The notes: a model not told the origin generated them from the sequence alone. Counted from the stretch's first letter, positions 17,754 to 29,413 are shown. The stretch: 64,000 nucleotides of DNA from Nostoc sp. TCL240-02 (GCF_013343235.1 NZ_CP040094.1:5265001-5329000); one strand, 5' to 3'. Numbers and translations: made by a program.

Positions 17754-19450
17754 CCCACATTCCGCAGGTATATCAGGTGAGAAGATAATATTTTCGGCAA
17801 GGCGCACCAAGAAATTGGAGAATCCATCGTCGTTCGTCAGTAAGATTGGTAATGTGTTGAAAGCCAGCGATCGTTACCAGATGAATCGACATGAAACATT
17901 GAAACACCCACCGCATCGTAGGAGAGGCAGTTGGTTTACCCAATTGATTGTTGATGGTTTGTTTTGCTTGAGCTAGAGCTTGGCGTAACGCCCGTTGTCC
18001 CAAAGTGTAAACTAACAAGCATAGACCCATGACCATTGCTAAAGCAGCAACACGTTCTTTCGAGTTGAGAAAAACACTGCTGGTAAAAAATAAAGGGTCT
18101 TTGAGAAAACGAAAACCACGCTCAGTAGATTGCTGGGCTTTGTACTGCTTGAGTAAGTCATCATTGCTCAATTGTTGAGCATCAAGAACATTGGTAGCCA
18201 AAATAAAACGTCCGGCTCGTTGTTTTTCAGTGGCAATTGCTAGCTCGTTAGGTACAACAGTCGCACGAATTTGATAGTAACACTGTTGTGGTTGAGCATC
18301 TTTACGTGGTCTGCCTGATTTGGCATGGCGTTTGTGTTCGATAATTTCTAGTTCAGCAAGTTCATGAAAGCGTTGCTGAGCCTCAAAACGCCCTGAAGCC
18401 TGTATCGCGTCTGCGGCACAAGCAAATTCTTGTTGTGACAACTGTCGCAGTTGAGATTGTGCTTGTTGGAGGTGCTTAGTCAGACGTTTTTCCAGTTGCT
18501 TTAAATCTGCTGCGGCACGGCTTCACTTTCCACCACTAGCCAACGCTGTTTGACTCCACCATAATCGCAGCAACACTCTGCTATTCGGTAGCCTGTGACT
18601 ATGCTATCCACAAAAGCTTCCTGACTCATTTTCTCCAAGAGTAATTGGGCAGTAGTCAGTGTGGCTGGAACTCGTGATAGCCATCGCAAAGAATCCATTT
18701 GTTTAAGATTGCCTTCGGTGTAGAGTGCTGCATCCGCTACAAACAAAGCATCTATTTCCCATTGGTGACGAAATTCTTTCAAGATTTGAGCAAACACGGC
18801 TGAGTCGGCTTCATTCCCATCTGCCACTCTTAGATTTAGATATAGAGGAATATCCCCGTCTCCACTGCACATCAGGTCTACAATAAACTGTTTCAGGTCT
18901 GGTCGATGATCTCTTGAGTATCCTTTTTGTGATTGTTATCTCTCTTGGCTTGCCTGAACCTTCTGTTGAGTTGTTGGTATATTCTCCATGCACATGAAAC
19001 GAACTTGAATCCAAGTGTAAACTGTCCTTTTCCACCCCAAACTTCTTGGCTGCTGCCAGTGCTACTGTCACAAATACTTGTGTTAATCCCGCTTCATACA
19101 GTTTGTCCAAGACTCTGCCCAAGCGGTCATCATTCAAGTGTTCTGGACTTATACCTTCCCCTAGTAAATGCTCTGTGGCTTTGCCTACAAAGAACTTCTC
19201 AAATAGGTATAGTGGCGCACTTACTAAACCCAAGCCATTGAGAATCATTGCTTTGACTGCTTGACCTGAACTGACTATTTCTTGGTGATGTGTTCCCAGT
19301 ATTTGGTTGATTTGCTCTACCAAACACATTTGATCAATAATCCCTGCCACTATCCCACAGTGGTCAATATCTTGTACTCTTATTTCTGATACTGATGGTG
19401 TCATTCATCAAAAATACCATTGATCTCCTCTCTTACCTGCGGAATGTAGG
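17754..19450 (-). mobile_element. Complete but inactive IS1634-like insertion sequence
   Basis: A 1697-bp element bounded by inverted repeats CCCACATTCCGCAGGTA (17754-17770) and TACCTGCGGAATGTAGG (19434-19450), 16 of 17 matching. TTATTAA flanks it on both sides (17747-17753 and 19451-19457), a probable target duplication. It contains one transposase gene broken by two frameshifts. Inserted between pcxA and a decayed COP23-like gene. Confidence 0.85.
17773..19404 (-). pseudogene. IS1634-family transposase, two frameshifts
   Basis: Three consecutive pieces in different frames make one DDE transposase of the IS1634 family with an N-terminal DUF4277-type region (MTPSVSEIRVQDIDHCGIVA). The first break is near 18926: an A-run has one A too many, and a one-base correction restores KGYSRDHRPDLKQFIVDL and runs into the second piece. 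The second is near 18520: one missing C after ESEA; restoring it gives RAAADLKQLEKRLTKHLQQ and joins the third piece, which carries the conserved RFLKDPLFF region. With two independent frameshifts this copy should not move on its own. Confidence 0.85.
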
Positions 19451-19589
19451 TTATTAACTATTAAGGCAGAGTATTAACAGACTCAGTATTCAACTTTATG
19501 GGAAACAAGCGTTAGACTTTGTTACCAATTAGGTCTTAATATTTCAGTAACATATATTGCTGTTTTGTTAGTAAGCCACGCATTAATTA

Positions 19590-19858
19590 ATGAGACTAAG
19601 GCTATTTAGTCAAAGATCGATAGAGATTGTAACAGCTTCGCTGACTGCATTTACCACAATTTTAAGCATCAATCACCCTAGCTACGTTAGAGGGACAACC
19701 TTCTACTGCGAAAAGAGTAACGGTGTACCCATAACATTTGCTCGTACCTAGGATAGGAGAAAAGTGCCAATGAGTAAATGGGTTTCTCAGAATTACTTTT
19801 CGCAAGAGTGGACTGTCGAACGTCGTTGTCAAGAAGTATATCAGTTGGAAGATAAATA
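19590..19858 (+). pseudogene. Decayed COP23-like gene
   Basis: ATG at 19590 starts a frame with a basic N-terminus and a hydrophobic stretch (EIVTASLTAFTTILSI) like a signal peptide. Next comes GTTFYCEKSNGVPITFART, an in-frame TAG (19748 region), and KVPMSKWVSQNYFS...WTVERRCQEVYQ ending in TAA. The order FYC, P-T, KW-S-YF, RCQEV is the pattern of the COP23 (circadian oscillating polypeptide) domain. The internal stop and the early end mark it as a remnant. Recognition is from motif memory, not a search. Confidence 0.6.
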
Positions 19859-20108
19859 AGGAGCGATCGCTGATTATACCCAAGCTTTCCGAATTAATCC
19901 CAACCTTGCGCCAGTCGAGGAATTGCTCGCTTTGAGTTGGGAGGCAAGAAGGGAGCAATTACTGATTTTAATCAAGCTTTGCGGATTAATCCTAACTTGG
20001 CTGCCACTTACACTCGTCGGGGGTAGCCCATTATACATTGGCAGATAAACAGAGTGCGATCGCGGATTTACAGAAAGGTGCTGATCTCAATTTGGAACCT
20101 GACTTCTC
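19859..20108 (+). pseudogene. Decayed tetratricopeptide repeat fragment
   Basis: Directly after the COP23-like stop codon, the same frame reads AIADYTQAFRINPNLA. A one-base shift then gives RGIARFELGGKKGAITDFNQ followed by ALRINPNLAATYTRRG and a stop, and a third piece reads HYTLADKQSAIADLQKGADL. These are three TPR units of the common Nostoc type, broken by a frameshift and a stop. Whether it was once fused to the COP23-like part or was a neighbour cannot be decided. 20109-20415 holds no recognisable gene. Confidence 0.65.
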
Positions 20109-20415
20109 ACGGCATCTGGAAAACTTCACTTTTATTTCTCTCTCCTAAAATGAAAAGTGTTTCACTGTGACTTCCATTACCGCTCTGTAAATTCGCCTTG
20201 ATGCTGCGGTACAAGAATTATAGATAAATGCTAAATTGATTAATCTTTAGAATTTTCAACAGTTTTATCGACTTTTAAAACACGCCCTAATTAAAACATC
20301 CGAGAGATTTGTTTATTATTCCTTGAAGTAAATGTCATTAATTCTACCAATGCAGTCAGAGTTTAAATGATTGATATTAGAGGAGCCATAAAAAATCTCG
20401 AAGGATGAGCCCAGT

Positions 20416-23400
20416 ATGTTTAGTAGCCAAGTCAGTATCCCCGGTTATCAAGTTAGCAAAGAACTTTATAACGGCTCTAGAACCCTAGTTTATCAGGGAT
20501 ATCGGGAAACTGACCAAAAACCAGTGGTGATTAAACTGCTAAAAAATCTTTATCCTACATTTAGCGAACTCGTACAATTTCGTAATCAGTACACCATTAC
20601 CAAAAATCTCAACTATCCCAAAATCATCCAAACCTATACTCTGGAAGTATACCAGAATGTTTATATATTGGTGATGGAAGACTTTGGGGGAATTTCTCTT
20701 AAGGATTATTTCGCCAACAATCATAATGTTTCATCCCTAAATGAATTTTTACAAATCGCAATATCTTTATGTGATGCCTTAGATATACTTTCCCGTCATC
20801 GAATTATTCATAAAGATATAAAACTCGCCAATATATTAATTAATCCTGAAACTAAGCAAATAAAGCTAATTGACTTTAGTATTGCCTCTTTATTACCACG
20901 AGAAACCCAAACGCTCATCAGCCCTAATGTATTAGAAGGTACGCTGGCTTATATTTCCCCAGAACAAACAGGAAGGATGAATCGGGGAATTGACTACCGG
21001 GCTGACTTTTATTCTTTAGGTATTACTTTTTATGAATTACTTACAGGAAAGTTACCCTTTCAATCAAACGATGTGATGGAGTTAGTGCATTGTCATATTG
21101 CGAAACAACCTCCACTTTTAGGAAATAGCGAAGAAATTCCCCAAGTTCTTTGTGACATCATAACCAAATTAATGGCAAAAAATGCCGAAGATCGTTATCA
21201 AAGCGCATTAGGGCTGAAATTCGATTTAGAAATTTGTTTACATCAGTTAAACGAAATTGGCAGAATTGAGAGTTTTTCAATTGCTCAAAGAGATGTGTGC
21301 GATCGCTTCATTATCCCCGACAAACTCTATGGAAGAGAAACAGAAGTAAAAACCCTGCTTCAAGCATTTGAAAGAGTTAGCCAAGGTGCTACAGAAATGA
21401 TGCTGGTAGCGGGGTTTTCTGGGATTGGTAAAACTGCGGTTGTTAACGAAGTTCATAAACCGATTGTTCGTCAACAAGGTTATTTTATTAAAGGTAAATA
21501 TGACCAATTTAATCGTAATATTCCCTTCAGTGCTTTTGTGCAAGCTTTCCGAAATTTAATGGCACAATTGTTAACAGAAAGCGATCTTCAAATTCAGCAA
21601 TGGAAAACTAAGATTTTAGAAGCGGTTGGTGAGAACGGACAGGTAATTATTGAAGTTATCCCCGAATTATCAAGAATTATTGGTCAACAACCACCTACTA
21701 CAGAATTATCAGGAACTGCGGCCCAAAATCGATTTAATTTATTATTCCAGAAATTCACCAAAATCTTTACGAGTGATGCACATCCATTAGTGATGTTTTT
21801 AGATGATTTGCAATGGGCTGATTCGGCATCACTGATGTTAATGCAGTTATTAATGGCTGATACAAAGCATTTTTTATTAATTGGTGCCTATCGTGATAAC
21901 GAAGTCAACCCAGCACACCAGTTAATGTTGACTTTGAATGATATCCAAAAAACAGCAGCCACGATTAATACGATTACTTTAGCAGCACTGAGTCAAGGGC
22001 AGGTAAATCAATTAGTTGCTGACACACTTCAATGCTCAGAAAATTTGGCATGGACTCTTTCTCGCTTAGTAGCTCAGAAAACTCAAGGTAATCCATTTTT
22101 TGCTACACAGTTCCTTAAAGCATTACATCAAGATGGAGTAATTGAATTTAACTTAGAGTTGGGATGTTGGCAATGTGATATCACGCAAATAAATCAGCGA
22201 TCGCTCACAAATGATATCGTTGAATTTATGGCATTGCAATTACAAAAGTTGCCAGCATCAACTCAAGGTATTTTAAAATTAGCTGCCTGTATTGGTAATC
22301 AGTTTGATTTAGAAACATTAGCGATTGTTTCTAAACAATCAAAAATAGAAACGGCTGTTTGTTTGTGGAATGCTTTACAGGAAAGTTTGGTTTTACCTCA
22401 AAGTGAGGTTTATAAGTTTTTTGTGGGCTTGGAAAATCAAGCTGTTACTCCAGAAAATTCCGAAATTATTGGATATAAATTTCTACACGATCGCATCCAA
22501 CAAGCAGCTTATTCTTTAATTCCGTCAGATCAAAAACAAAAAACACATTTGATGATTGGTCAATTGTTATTGCAAGGGTTATCCGAGCAGGAGCAACAAG
22601 AACGGATTTTTGACCTAGTAAACCAACTGAATTTGGGACAAGGTGCGATCGCTGAAGATGATTCCCTTTCGAACATTGCCACCCATGAACAGAAAAAACA
22701 ACTGGCTCGCTTAAATCTGCAAGCAGGACAAAAGGCAAAACTGTCGGCTGCTTATCAAGCATCTCAGAGCTATTGTACTACTGGGATTGATTTATTACCT
22801 GCAACTGCTTGGCAGACTGACTATGAACTAATGTACAGTTTGCACCGAGAGGGTTCAGAAGCAGCTTATCTGTGTGGTAATTTTGACCTAGCCGAAGTCC
22901 TTTATGGGGAAGCACTAAGCCATGCTCAAACACCCCTAGACAAAGCAGTGATTTATCGCGTGCAAATGACTCAATATCAGCTTCAAGGACGCAATGTGGA
23001 AGCGATCGCCATGCAACGCCAAAGTTTACAACTACTTGACTGGGAAATGCCTACAGAACAAGAGTTGATTCAAGCAAGCCTGGACAAAGAAATTGCCATA
23101 GTTAACAGATTTTTAGAGCAGCAGACTGTTGAATCCATTCTCAATCTTCCCAAAATGGTAGATGCCAGTATTGCAGAAATGTTGCGAATTTTACAAATTC
23201 TCTTCTATGCTGCATGGCTTAATGGTCAATCGACTTTAGGATTGCTGGTACTCGCCAAGATGACTACTTTATCTGTGCAGTATGGTAACAGCGATATGTC
23301 TCCCTTTAGCTATGCCGGCTATGCCTTAATTGCCAATGCTATCCTCAAAGACTTGGGAACAGCTTATCAGTTTGGAGAAATGGCAGTGCAGCTTTGCGAA

Positions 23401-24312
23401 CAGTTTGATAATGCAGATGTCCGGGGAATGACTAATTTTCTCTTTGCTGCGGATATCCATAGCTGGAGTCATCCAATTAGAGAAGCTGATACATACTATG
23501 ACAATGCCTACAAGTATGGTATGGAAGCAGGGAACTGGCTGACCGTTGGCTTTATGATCATGCAAAGTGGTTCCGATCGCCTCACTTATGGTAAAAATCT
23601 AGATGAACTATATGCGATCGCCCAAGCTCATGCAGATTTTCTCCGTCGCATCAAAAGTCTAGAGAACCTAGATGCTTTAATCGTCGGAGTTATTCAACCA
23701 ATTCGCAATCTTCTTGGTTTAACAAAAAACCTCTTCAGCTTTGATGACGATAGTTTCAGTGAAGCTGAATATTTACAAAAATATAGCAATACTCCTTATC
23801 ATCTGGCTTGGTTATATTCTGTCAAAATCCGTCATGCTTATTTATTTGACCATAAAGCCACATACCCAGATTTAATTCCCCAACTGAGCATAATTGAAAA
23901 CACCATTTCCAGTCATGCCAAAGTCCCTTCTAGCGTGTTTTATGTAGCATTAATGCATCTGTCTCTAGCTGAAATTGCTAGCGACGAGCAAGAGCGTCAG
24001 TTCCATTGGCAAGCGTTAATTCCCCTAGAGGAACGCTTAAACAGTTGGGCAAAAGCCTGTCCCGAAAATATTCTCCACAAGTGTCTGCTAATACTTGCAG
24101 AAAAAGCACGCTTAAAGGGACAAAAAGCAGAAGCACTGGATTTTTACGAACAAGCCATTGCTCAAGCTCAATGTCAAGGTTATGGCTATGAAGAAGCCCT
24201 CGCCAACGAACTTGCAGCGAAATTTTTCCTCAATTGGGGCAAAGAAAAAGCCGCTTCAGATTATATACATGAAGCCTACTATAGCGGTTATCAGTCTACT
24301 TCAGTACAGTAG
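20416..24312 (+). pseudogene. N-terminal part of a Ser/Thr kinase-AAA ATPase-histidine kinase, split by insertions
   Basis: Encodes 1289 native residues of a very large signalling protein, then nine residues read from IS630. Residues 10-265 are a Hanks-type kinase (HKDIKLANILIN catalytic loop, LIDFS in place of DFG, GTLAYISPEQTGRMNRGIDY activation segment). Residues 295-560 are an AAA/STAND-like ATPase (Walker A GFSGIGKTAV, Walker B VMFLDDLQWAD). The remainder to about 1290 is a helical, TPR-like region. The frame leaves native sequence after HEAYYS and resumes at 26781 with SRWGAKAK, so gene parts 20416-24283 and 26778-28334 were one frame. Such multidomain proteins are common in Nostocales. 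The N-terminal part may still be expressed as a truncated kinase. Confidence 0.88.
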
Positions 24313-25313
24313 GAGAGAGCAATTCTACTGATAATTGGTGGTGATGAAAGCCTACTCTCTCGACTTGCGTCAAAAAATAGTTGATGCTTATGCCTGCGGT
24401 GACATTTCCCAACGAAAACTGGCTAAAAACTTTGGTGTCACCTTAAGTTTTGTGCAAAATTTACTCAAACGCCATCGAGAATTGGGGATGATAGGCCCCA
24501 AGGTGCGGACTGAGCAGACAGCAACAAAGTTGAATGCTGAACAGTTAGAAATCCTGCGCCAACTCGTCATAGCACAGCCCGATGCGACGTTAAGCGAATT
24601 GCGGGAACGACTTTACGAGAAAACAGAGGTCTTAATTGGGGTAGCTACGGTGAATCGGATGGTTCGCTGGAAACTTCACCTCAACCTCAAAAAAAAAGTC
24701 TCCACCTCACAAAAAAAGGTAGTGATGAAGTCCAACTAGCCCGATTTGAGTACTGGAAACTCTTGAGGGGGATACCCGTCGAAGAGCTGATTTTCTTAGA
24801 TGAATCGGGAGTTAATCTGTCCTTCATCCGCAAATGTGCCCGCGCCTTGCCTGGCGCTTCAGGCTATGCTCAAAAGCCCAACCGCAAAGGGAAAAATGTC
24901 TCGGTAATTGGTGCAATTAGCTTGAAAGGACTGCTCACCCAATGGAGTGGCTTAGGTTCTATCGATGCTTTGACTTTTGATGCCTTCATCGCCCAAAAGC
25001 TCGTACCCAAACTTTGGCCTGGTGCAGTGGTGATCATGGATAACTGCTCAATCCATAAAAGTGATGAACTTGAAGCTTTGCTCATCGCTGCTGGCGCTCA
25101 TCTCATTTATCTCCCCCCCTATTCTCCCGATTTTTCACCGATTGAGAATTGTTGGTCCAAGATTAAGAACATTCTCCGTCGCATCGGTGCAAGGACATAC
25201 CCTGATTTACTCCAGGCATTAGATACGGCATTCGCAGAAGTGACAATAGAGAATTTGCTGGGTTGGTTTACTCACTGCTGCTACTGTACCTCACAAGACT
25301 GATAACCGCTATA
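24280..25313 (+). mobile_element. IS630-family insertion sequence
   Basis: About 1.03 kb, bounded by perfect inverted repeats TATAGCGGTTATCAGTCT (24280-24297) and AGACTGATAACCGCTATA (25296-25313). The target reads CTACTATAGCC when both insertions are removed, consistent with the TA target preference of IS630. Its right end abuts an IS701-type element, which inserted later. Confidence 0.88.
24344..25302 (+). CDS. IS630-family DDE transposase, two frames joined at an A9 tract
   Basis: The first frame (24344-24739) encodes the helix-turn-helix part (MKAYSLDLRQKIVDAYACGD...ISQRKLAKNFGVTLSFVQNL). The second frame (ending 25302) carries the catalytic core with all three acidic residues in context: FLDESG, VIMDNCSIH and SPIENCWSKIK. 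The frames overlap, and a -1 slip at AAAAAAAAAG (24689-24698) fuses LNLKKK to SLHLTKKGSDEVQLARFEYW without losing residues. This fits programmed -1 frameshifting known in some IS elements; a fixed mutation in an A-run is the alternative. Confidence 0.75.
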
Positions 25314-26776
25314 TCCCTCTTCTGTCACTTTCCGAGTATTCTGAATAAAAGGATTAAAAGAAAAAACTCTCTTCAGGTAAGCAGGGCAATGGATGTAGAA
25401 TTACAAATCCTAAAACATTTGGCAAGAGATGCCCAGCCAACAGTTGCGATCATAGATGAATATTGTGCAGAGTATAAAGACCTGTTCAAAGAAGTAAGAA
25501 ATTATGAATGCTTCAAATATTTACATTTAGGGATAATTGCACCAATAAAAAGAAAATCATTACCAGAAATAGCCAAAGTAGTAAGTATAAACTCGGCACA
25601 GTCATTACATCATTTCATAGCCTATTCAGATTGGTCAGCAAATAAATTAAAGAGCCGAAGATTAGATAAATTAAAGAAAGCATTAAATAGTCAGGCGATA
25701 ACCGTAGTAATAGATGAAACTGGAGATAGGAAAAAAGGTAAAAAGACAGATTATGTTGCAAGACAATATCTAGGGAGTGTAGGAAAAATAGATAATGGAA
25801 TAGTATCAGTCAATGCTTATGGAGTTTATGAAAATGTAACATTTCCATTAAGTTTCAAAGTATTTAAACCGAAAGGGACGCTCAAATCAGGAGATAAATA
25901 TAAAACCAAAATAGAGTTAGCGTCAGAAATTATTACAGAATTAATAAATGAGGGGTTTAATATTGAATTAGTATTAGCCGATAGTTTATATGGTGAAAGT
26001 AGCAAATTCATCAAAAAGCTCAATGAATATGAATTAGCTTATGTTGTAGCAATTAGAAGTAATCACGGAGTCTGGCTACCAGCTAATCAGAGCGTTAGAG
26101 CTAACAAGTGGTGCAAATTTGAGAGAACATTTAGTAATAAAAAATCCGAAATCAGATATATCCGAGAAATAATTTATGGTAAAAAAAGAGCCATAACTTA
26201 CTGGGAAATAACTACTGATCCAGAAACAATGCCGGATAATTCCACTTCATTTGTCATGACGAATCTTCAAGGAAATCTCAAAAAAACTTTAGGCGATTTA
26301 TATGGATTAAGAACCTGGGTAGAATATGGGTTTCGACAATGTAAACAGGAACTCGGCTGGACAGATTATCGCTTGACAAATTTTCAACATATAGAGAGAT
26401 GGTGGGAAATTATTTTTTGTGTTTACACAATGATTAGTCTAAATTCCCCAGCCTTTTTAGCCTTAAATCAATCTCTTCAAATTGAAACTGAGGTGATAGG
26501 TACTAGTTATGTTAATTGTGTAGATTTTTCTCATCATCAACAATGGAATCATAATTCTGGATGGAAGAATACTCTTAATAATCTTCGTTTAATTGTCCAA
26601 CCTCTTTTACTATTTTGGCTGATTTATCCCTGGTTAGATATTTTTCCAAATTCTCATTTATTGCTAGGATTTAATCATTTAATTTGTGCCATGAACCAAT
26701 TTAAACCCTTTTTTGCTTCTGGATGATTTCACTTATTTACTACTTGCTTATCTCGGAGAGTGACAGAAGAGGGATA
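25312..26776 (+). mobile_element. IS701-family insertion sequence nested at the IS630 end
   Basis: About 1.46 kb. Inverted repeats: ATATCCCTCTTCTGTCAC onward (25311-25336) and the reverse complement ending GAAGAGGGATAT (26752-26777), with one mismatch in 26 positions. GCTATA occurs just left (25308-25313) and just right (26779-26784), so the target duplication is 3-6 bp and the exact ends are ambiguous by a few bases. It sits at the right edge of the IS630 copy, so it arrived second. Confidence 0.82.
25389..26726 (+). CDS. IS701-family transposase
   Basis: A 445-residue IS4-superfamily DDE transposase. Catalytic contexts: VVIDETGDRKKGKKTDYVAR (first Asp), VLADSLYGES (second Asp), and LRTWVEYGFRQCKQELGW (Glu within the YREK-like segment). 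Continuous and apparently intact. The ATG at 25389 follows purine-rich GCAGGGCA; a longer frame upstream runs through the terminal repeat and the IS630 end, so is unlikely to be used. Base composition is markedly AT-rich. Confidence 0.85.
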   Translation: MDVELQILKHLARDAQPTVAIIDEYCAEYKDLFKEVRNYECFKYLHLGIIAPIKRKSLPEIAKVVSINSAQSLHHFIAYSDWSANKLKSRRLDKLKKALNSQAITVVIDETGDRKKGKKTDYVARQYLGSVGKIDNGIVSVNAYGVYENVTFPLSFKVFKPKGTLKSGDKYKTKIELASEIITELINEGFNIELVLADSLYGESSKFIKKLNEYELAYVVAIRSNHGVWLPANQSVRANKWCKFERTFSNKKSEIRYIREIIYGKKRAITYWEITTDPETMPDNSTSFVMTNLQGNLKKTLGDLYGLRTWVEYGFRQCKQELGWTDYRLTNFQHIERWWEIIFCVYTMISLNSPAFLALNQSLQIETEVIGTSYVNCVDFSHHQQWNHNSGWKNTLNNLRLIVQPLLLFWLIYPWLDIFPNSHLLLGFNHLICAMNQFKPFFASG

Positions 26777-28334
26777 TTGCTATAGCCGTTGGGGTGCAAA
26801 AGCCAAAATCTTGAACTTAGAAAAATGCTATCCTCAACTTCTCAAACCCATCTTAGAACAGCAACGATTTACCCTCAACCCCCTAGAAACTATTAGCTTG
26901 CGTGGGACTTCCTCATCTAGTTGCACCAATAGCACTGGCAGTATTGCTATTTCCGATGGTCTGGATTTTACCTCTGTCCTCAAAGCAGCTATTGCTATTT
27001 CCAGTTCTCTGGAATTAGAGCAACTTATTGCCAGCCTAACTCGTATTATCATAGAAAACTCTGGTGCGAAAAAAGCTGTACTGCTGCTTCCCGAAAAAGA
27101 TACTTGGCAAGTTAGAGCAATTACTTTTATTGAGCATAAAGAAATGCAGACTATACTCGAATCTCAATCACTAGATAATTTTCGAGACCTTCCTTTAAAT
27201 ATTATCTATTATGTCAAAAATACCCACCAAACAGTTGTGATTGACAATTGCAAAACAGATATCCCTGGTTTAATTGGAGAATATATACTGCAATATCAAC
27301 CCAAAAGTATATTTTGTACTCCGATTATTAATCAAAGGCATTTAGTGGGAATTCTCTACCTAGAAAATAAACTGACTCAAGGAGTATTTTCTAGCGCTCG
27401 TCTCAGAGTCATTCACTTATTGTCTTCTCAAGCAGCAATATCTCTAGAAAATGCTCGACTTTATCAACAAGCAGGAATTGCATTACAAGATTTGCAACAA
27501 GCACAACTGCAAATTGTCCAAAGTGAAAAAATGTCTGCGCTAGGTAATTTAGTTGCTGGAGTAGGACATGAAATGAATAATCCATTAGGTTTTATTTTTG
27601 CTACTCTTCAACAAGCTAAACCCACTCTGAATGATATTGTTAAACACTTAAATCTATATCAAAACACCTTGACCAACAAGAGTGATGAAATCAAAGATCA
27701 TGCCGAAGAAATTGACTTAGATTATGTCTTGGAAGACTTACCCAAAATGATAGATGCAATGGCGGTAGCTTGCGACAGGTTGACAAATATTAGTACTAGT
27801 CTCCGTACTTTTTCCCGTGCTGACAAAGATTATAAAGTGCCATTTAATATACATGAAGGAATTAATAGTACAATATTAATCCTCAAACATCGCTTAAAAG
27901 CAAATGAAGAACATCCCGCCATTGAAGTAATTACTAACTATGGAGACTTACCCTTAGTTAATTGTTTTCCAGGCCAATTAAACCAGGTATTTATGAATAT
28001 TATAGCTAATGCAATTGACGTGTTTGAAGAATCAAATATTGGGCAGACCTTTGCTGAAATTCAAGCTAATTATAACAGGATTACAATTACAACATTAAAG
28101 GCAGATAAATATGTAAAAATATCAATTGCTGATAATGGTCAAGGGATTAATGAAGCAGTCAAACAAAAGATTTTCGATCATTTATTTACTACCAAAGAGG
28201 TAGGTAAAGGAACGGGTTTAGGATTAGCGATTGCTAAGTCTATTGTGGTAGAGAAACATGACGGGAGTTTGGATGTGGATTCTACGCCAGGCAAAGGAAC
28301 TGAATTTGTCATCACCTTACCGATTCTTGCTTGA
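26760..28334 (+). pseudogene. C-terminal GAF-histidine kinase part of the split signalling gene
   Basis: Native coding resumes near 26778 (YSRWGAKAKILNLEKCYPQL). A GAF domain spans about residues 75-235 (LEQLIASLTRIIIENSGAKK; SIFCTPIINQRHLVGILYLE). A histidine kinase follows: H-box GVGHEMNNPLGFIF at about 258-271, N/D box ISIADNGQGINEA and G-box GKGTGLGLAIAKS. All kinase motifs are intact, but translation would have to start from a GTG in the IS701 terminal repeat (26760). The N-terminal kinase and ATPase parts that normally feed it are 2.5 kb upstream. Confidence 0.85.
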
Positions 28335-28561
28335 TTTAACCTGAGTTCGACGGAAGAAAAAGTCTGAAAACTTTACTACACGCAATTTAGGTATTTCAGC
28401 CATTTGATATTATAGAACTCGTATTTGATTTTTTAAAAAATTCAGTACAATTCAAAGAAGCTTCTTGCCTATTGCCTGTTGCCTCCTTATCGCCCTTGCA
28501 CCAAGCAAATAATTTTATAAATCAAAACGGTGTTCTTAATAAGTAACAGTAATAGCTGATT

Positions 28562-29413
28562 ATGCTGAAAATTTTAGTGACAGGTGCAACTGGAAACGTC
28601 GGACAAGAAGTTCTTCGCTTACTGCAATCCCACGATTGTAATGTCTGTGCCGCAGTTAAAAATCCAAACAGCGCTAAACACCTCTTAGGCAGCAATATCC
28701 AAACCATACCCTTCGACTTTACTAATCCTAACACCTTTGATTATGCTTTTTTTCAAGTCAATAAACTTTTTTTAGTGCGTCCGCCTGCCCTTGCTAATAT
28801 TCGTCTTCAAATTGCCCCAGCTTTAAATGCTGCAAAACTTGCAGGCGTTGAGCATATCGTATTTCTTTCAATACTCGGAGTCGAACGCAACCCTTTTGTA
28901 CCACACTCCCAAATTGAACGCTATATAAACCAATTGGGTATTAAAGCCACCTTTTTACGGTGCAGCTTTTTTATGCAAAATCTTAATACCACACACAGAG
29001 AAGACATCAAAGTTCGTGGAGAATTGCTTCTTCCGGCTGGTAACGGGAAAACAAGCTTCATTGATGTACGGGATATTGCTGCCGTTGCAGTTCGTACTTT
29101 ACTTGAGGATGGGCATCAGGGAAAAGCATATCCCCTTACGGGTGCAGAAGCCTTAACTTATTACAAAGTAGCAGATATTTTCACATCGATTTTAGGTAAA
29201 CCGATACGCTATCATCCTTCTCTGCTAAAGTTTATTCTACAAATGCGCTCATCGGGGTTGTCAATAGACTTTATTTTAGTAATGGTATGAATCTACACTA
29301 CAGCTCGGTTAGGATTGGCAGGCAACATCACATCTGATACTGAGCAATTGCTCAATCGTTCACCTCTAACCATACGGCAGTATATCGAAGACTATCGACA
29401 GTTTTGGTTATAA
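28562..29413 (+). pseudogene. NmrA-like NAD(P)-binding protein with premature stop
   Basis: An atypical short-chain dehydrogenase/NmrA-type protein. Rossmann motif VTGATGNVGQEVLRLL at residues 6-21; HIVFLSILGVERN and SFIDVRDIAAVAVRTLLEDG are family segments. The frame stops with TGA at 29288-29290, but the same frame continues in register for 41 further sensible codons (IYTTARLGLAGNITSD... to DYRQFWL) to TAA at 29411-29413. The expected codon is GGA (MVGIYTTARLGLA), so a single G-to-T change truncates a roughly 283-residue protein to 242. The shortened protein may retain the cofactor domain. Confidence 0.8.
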
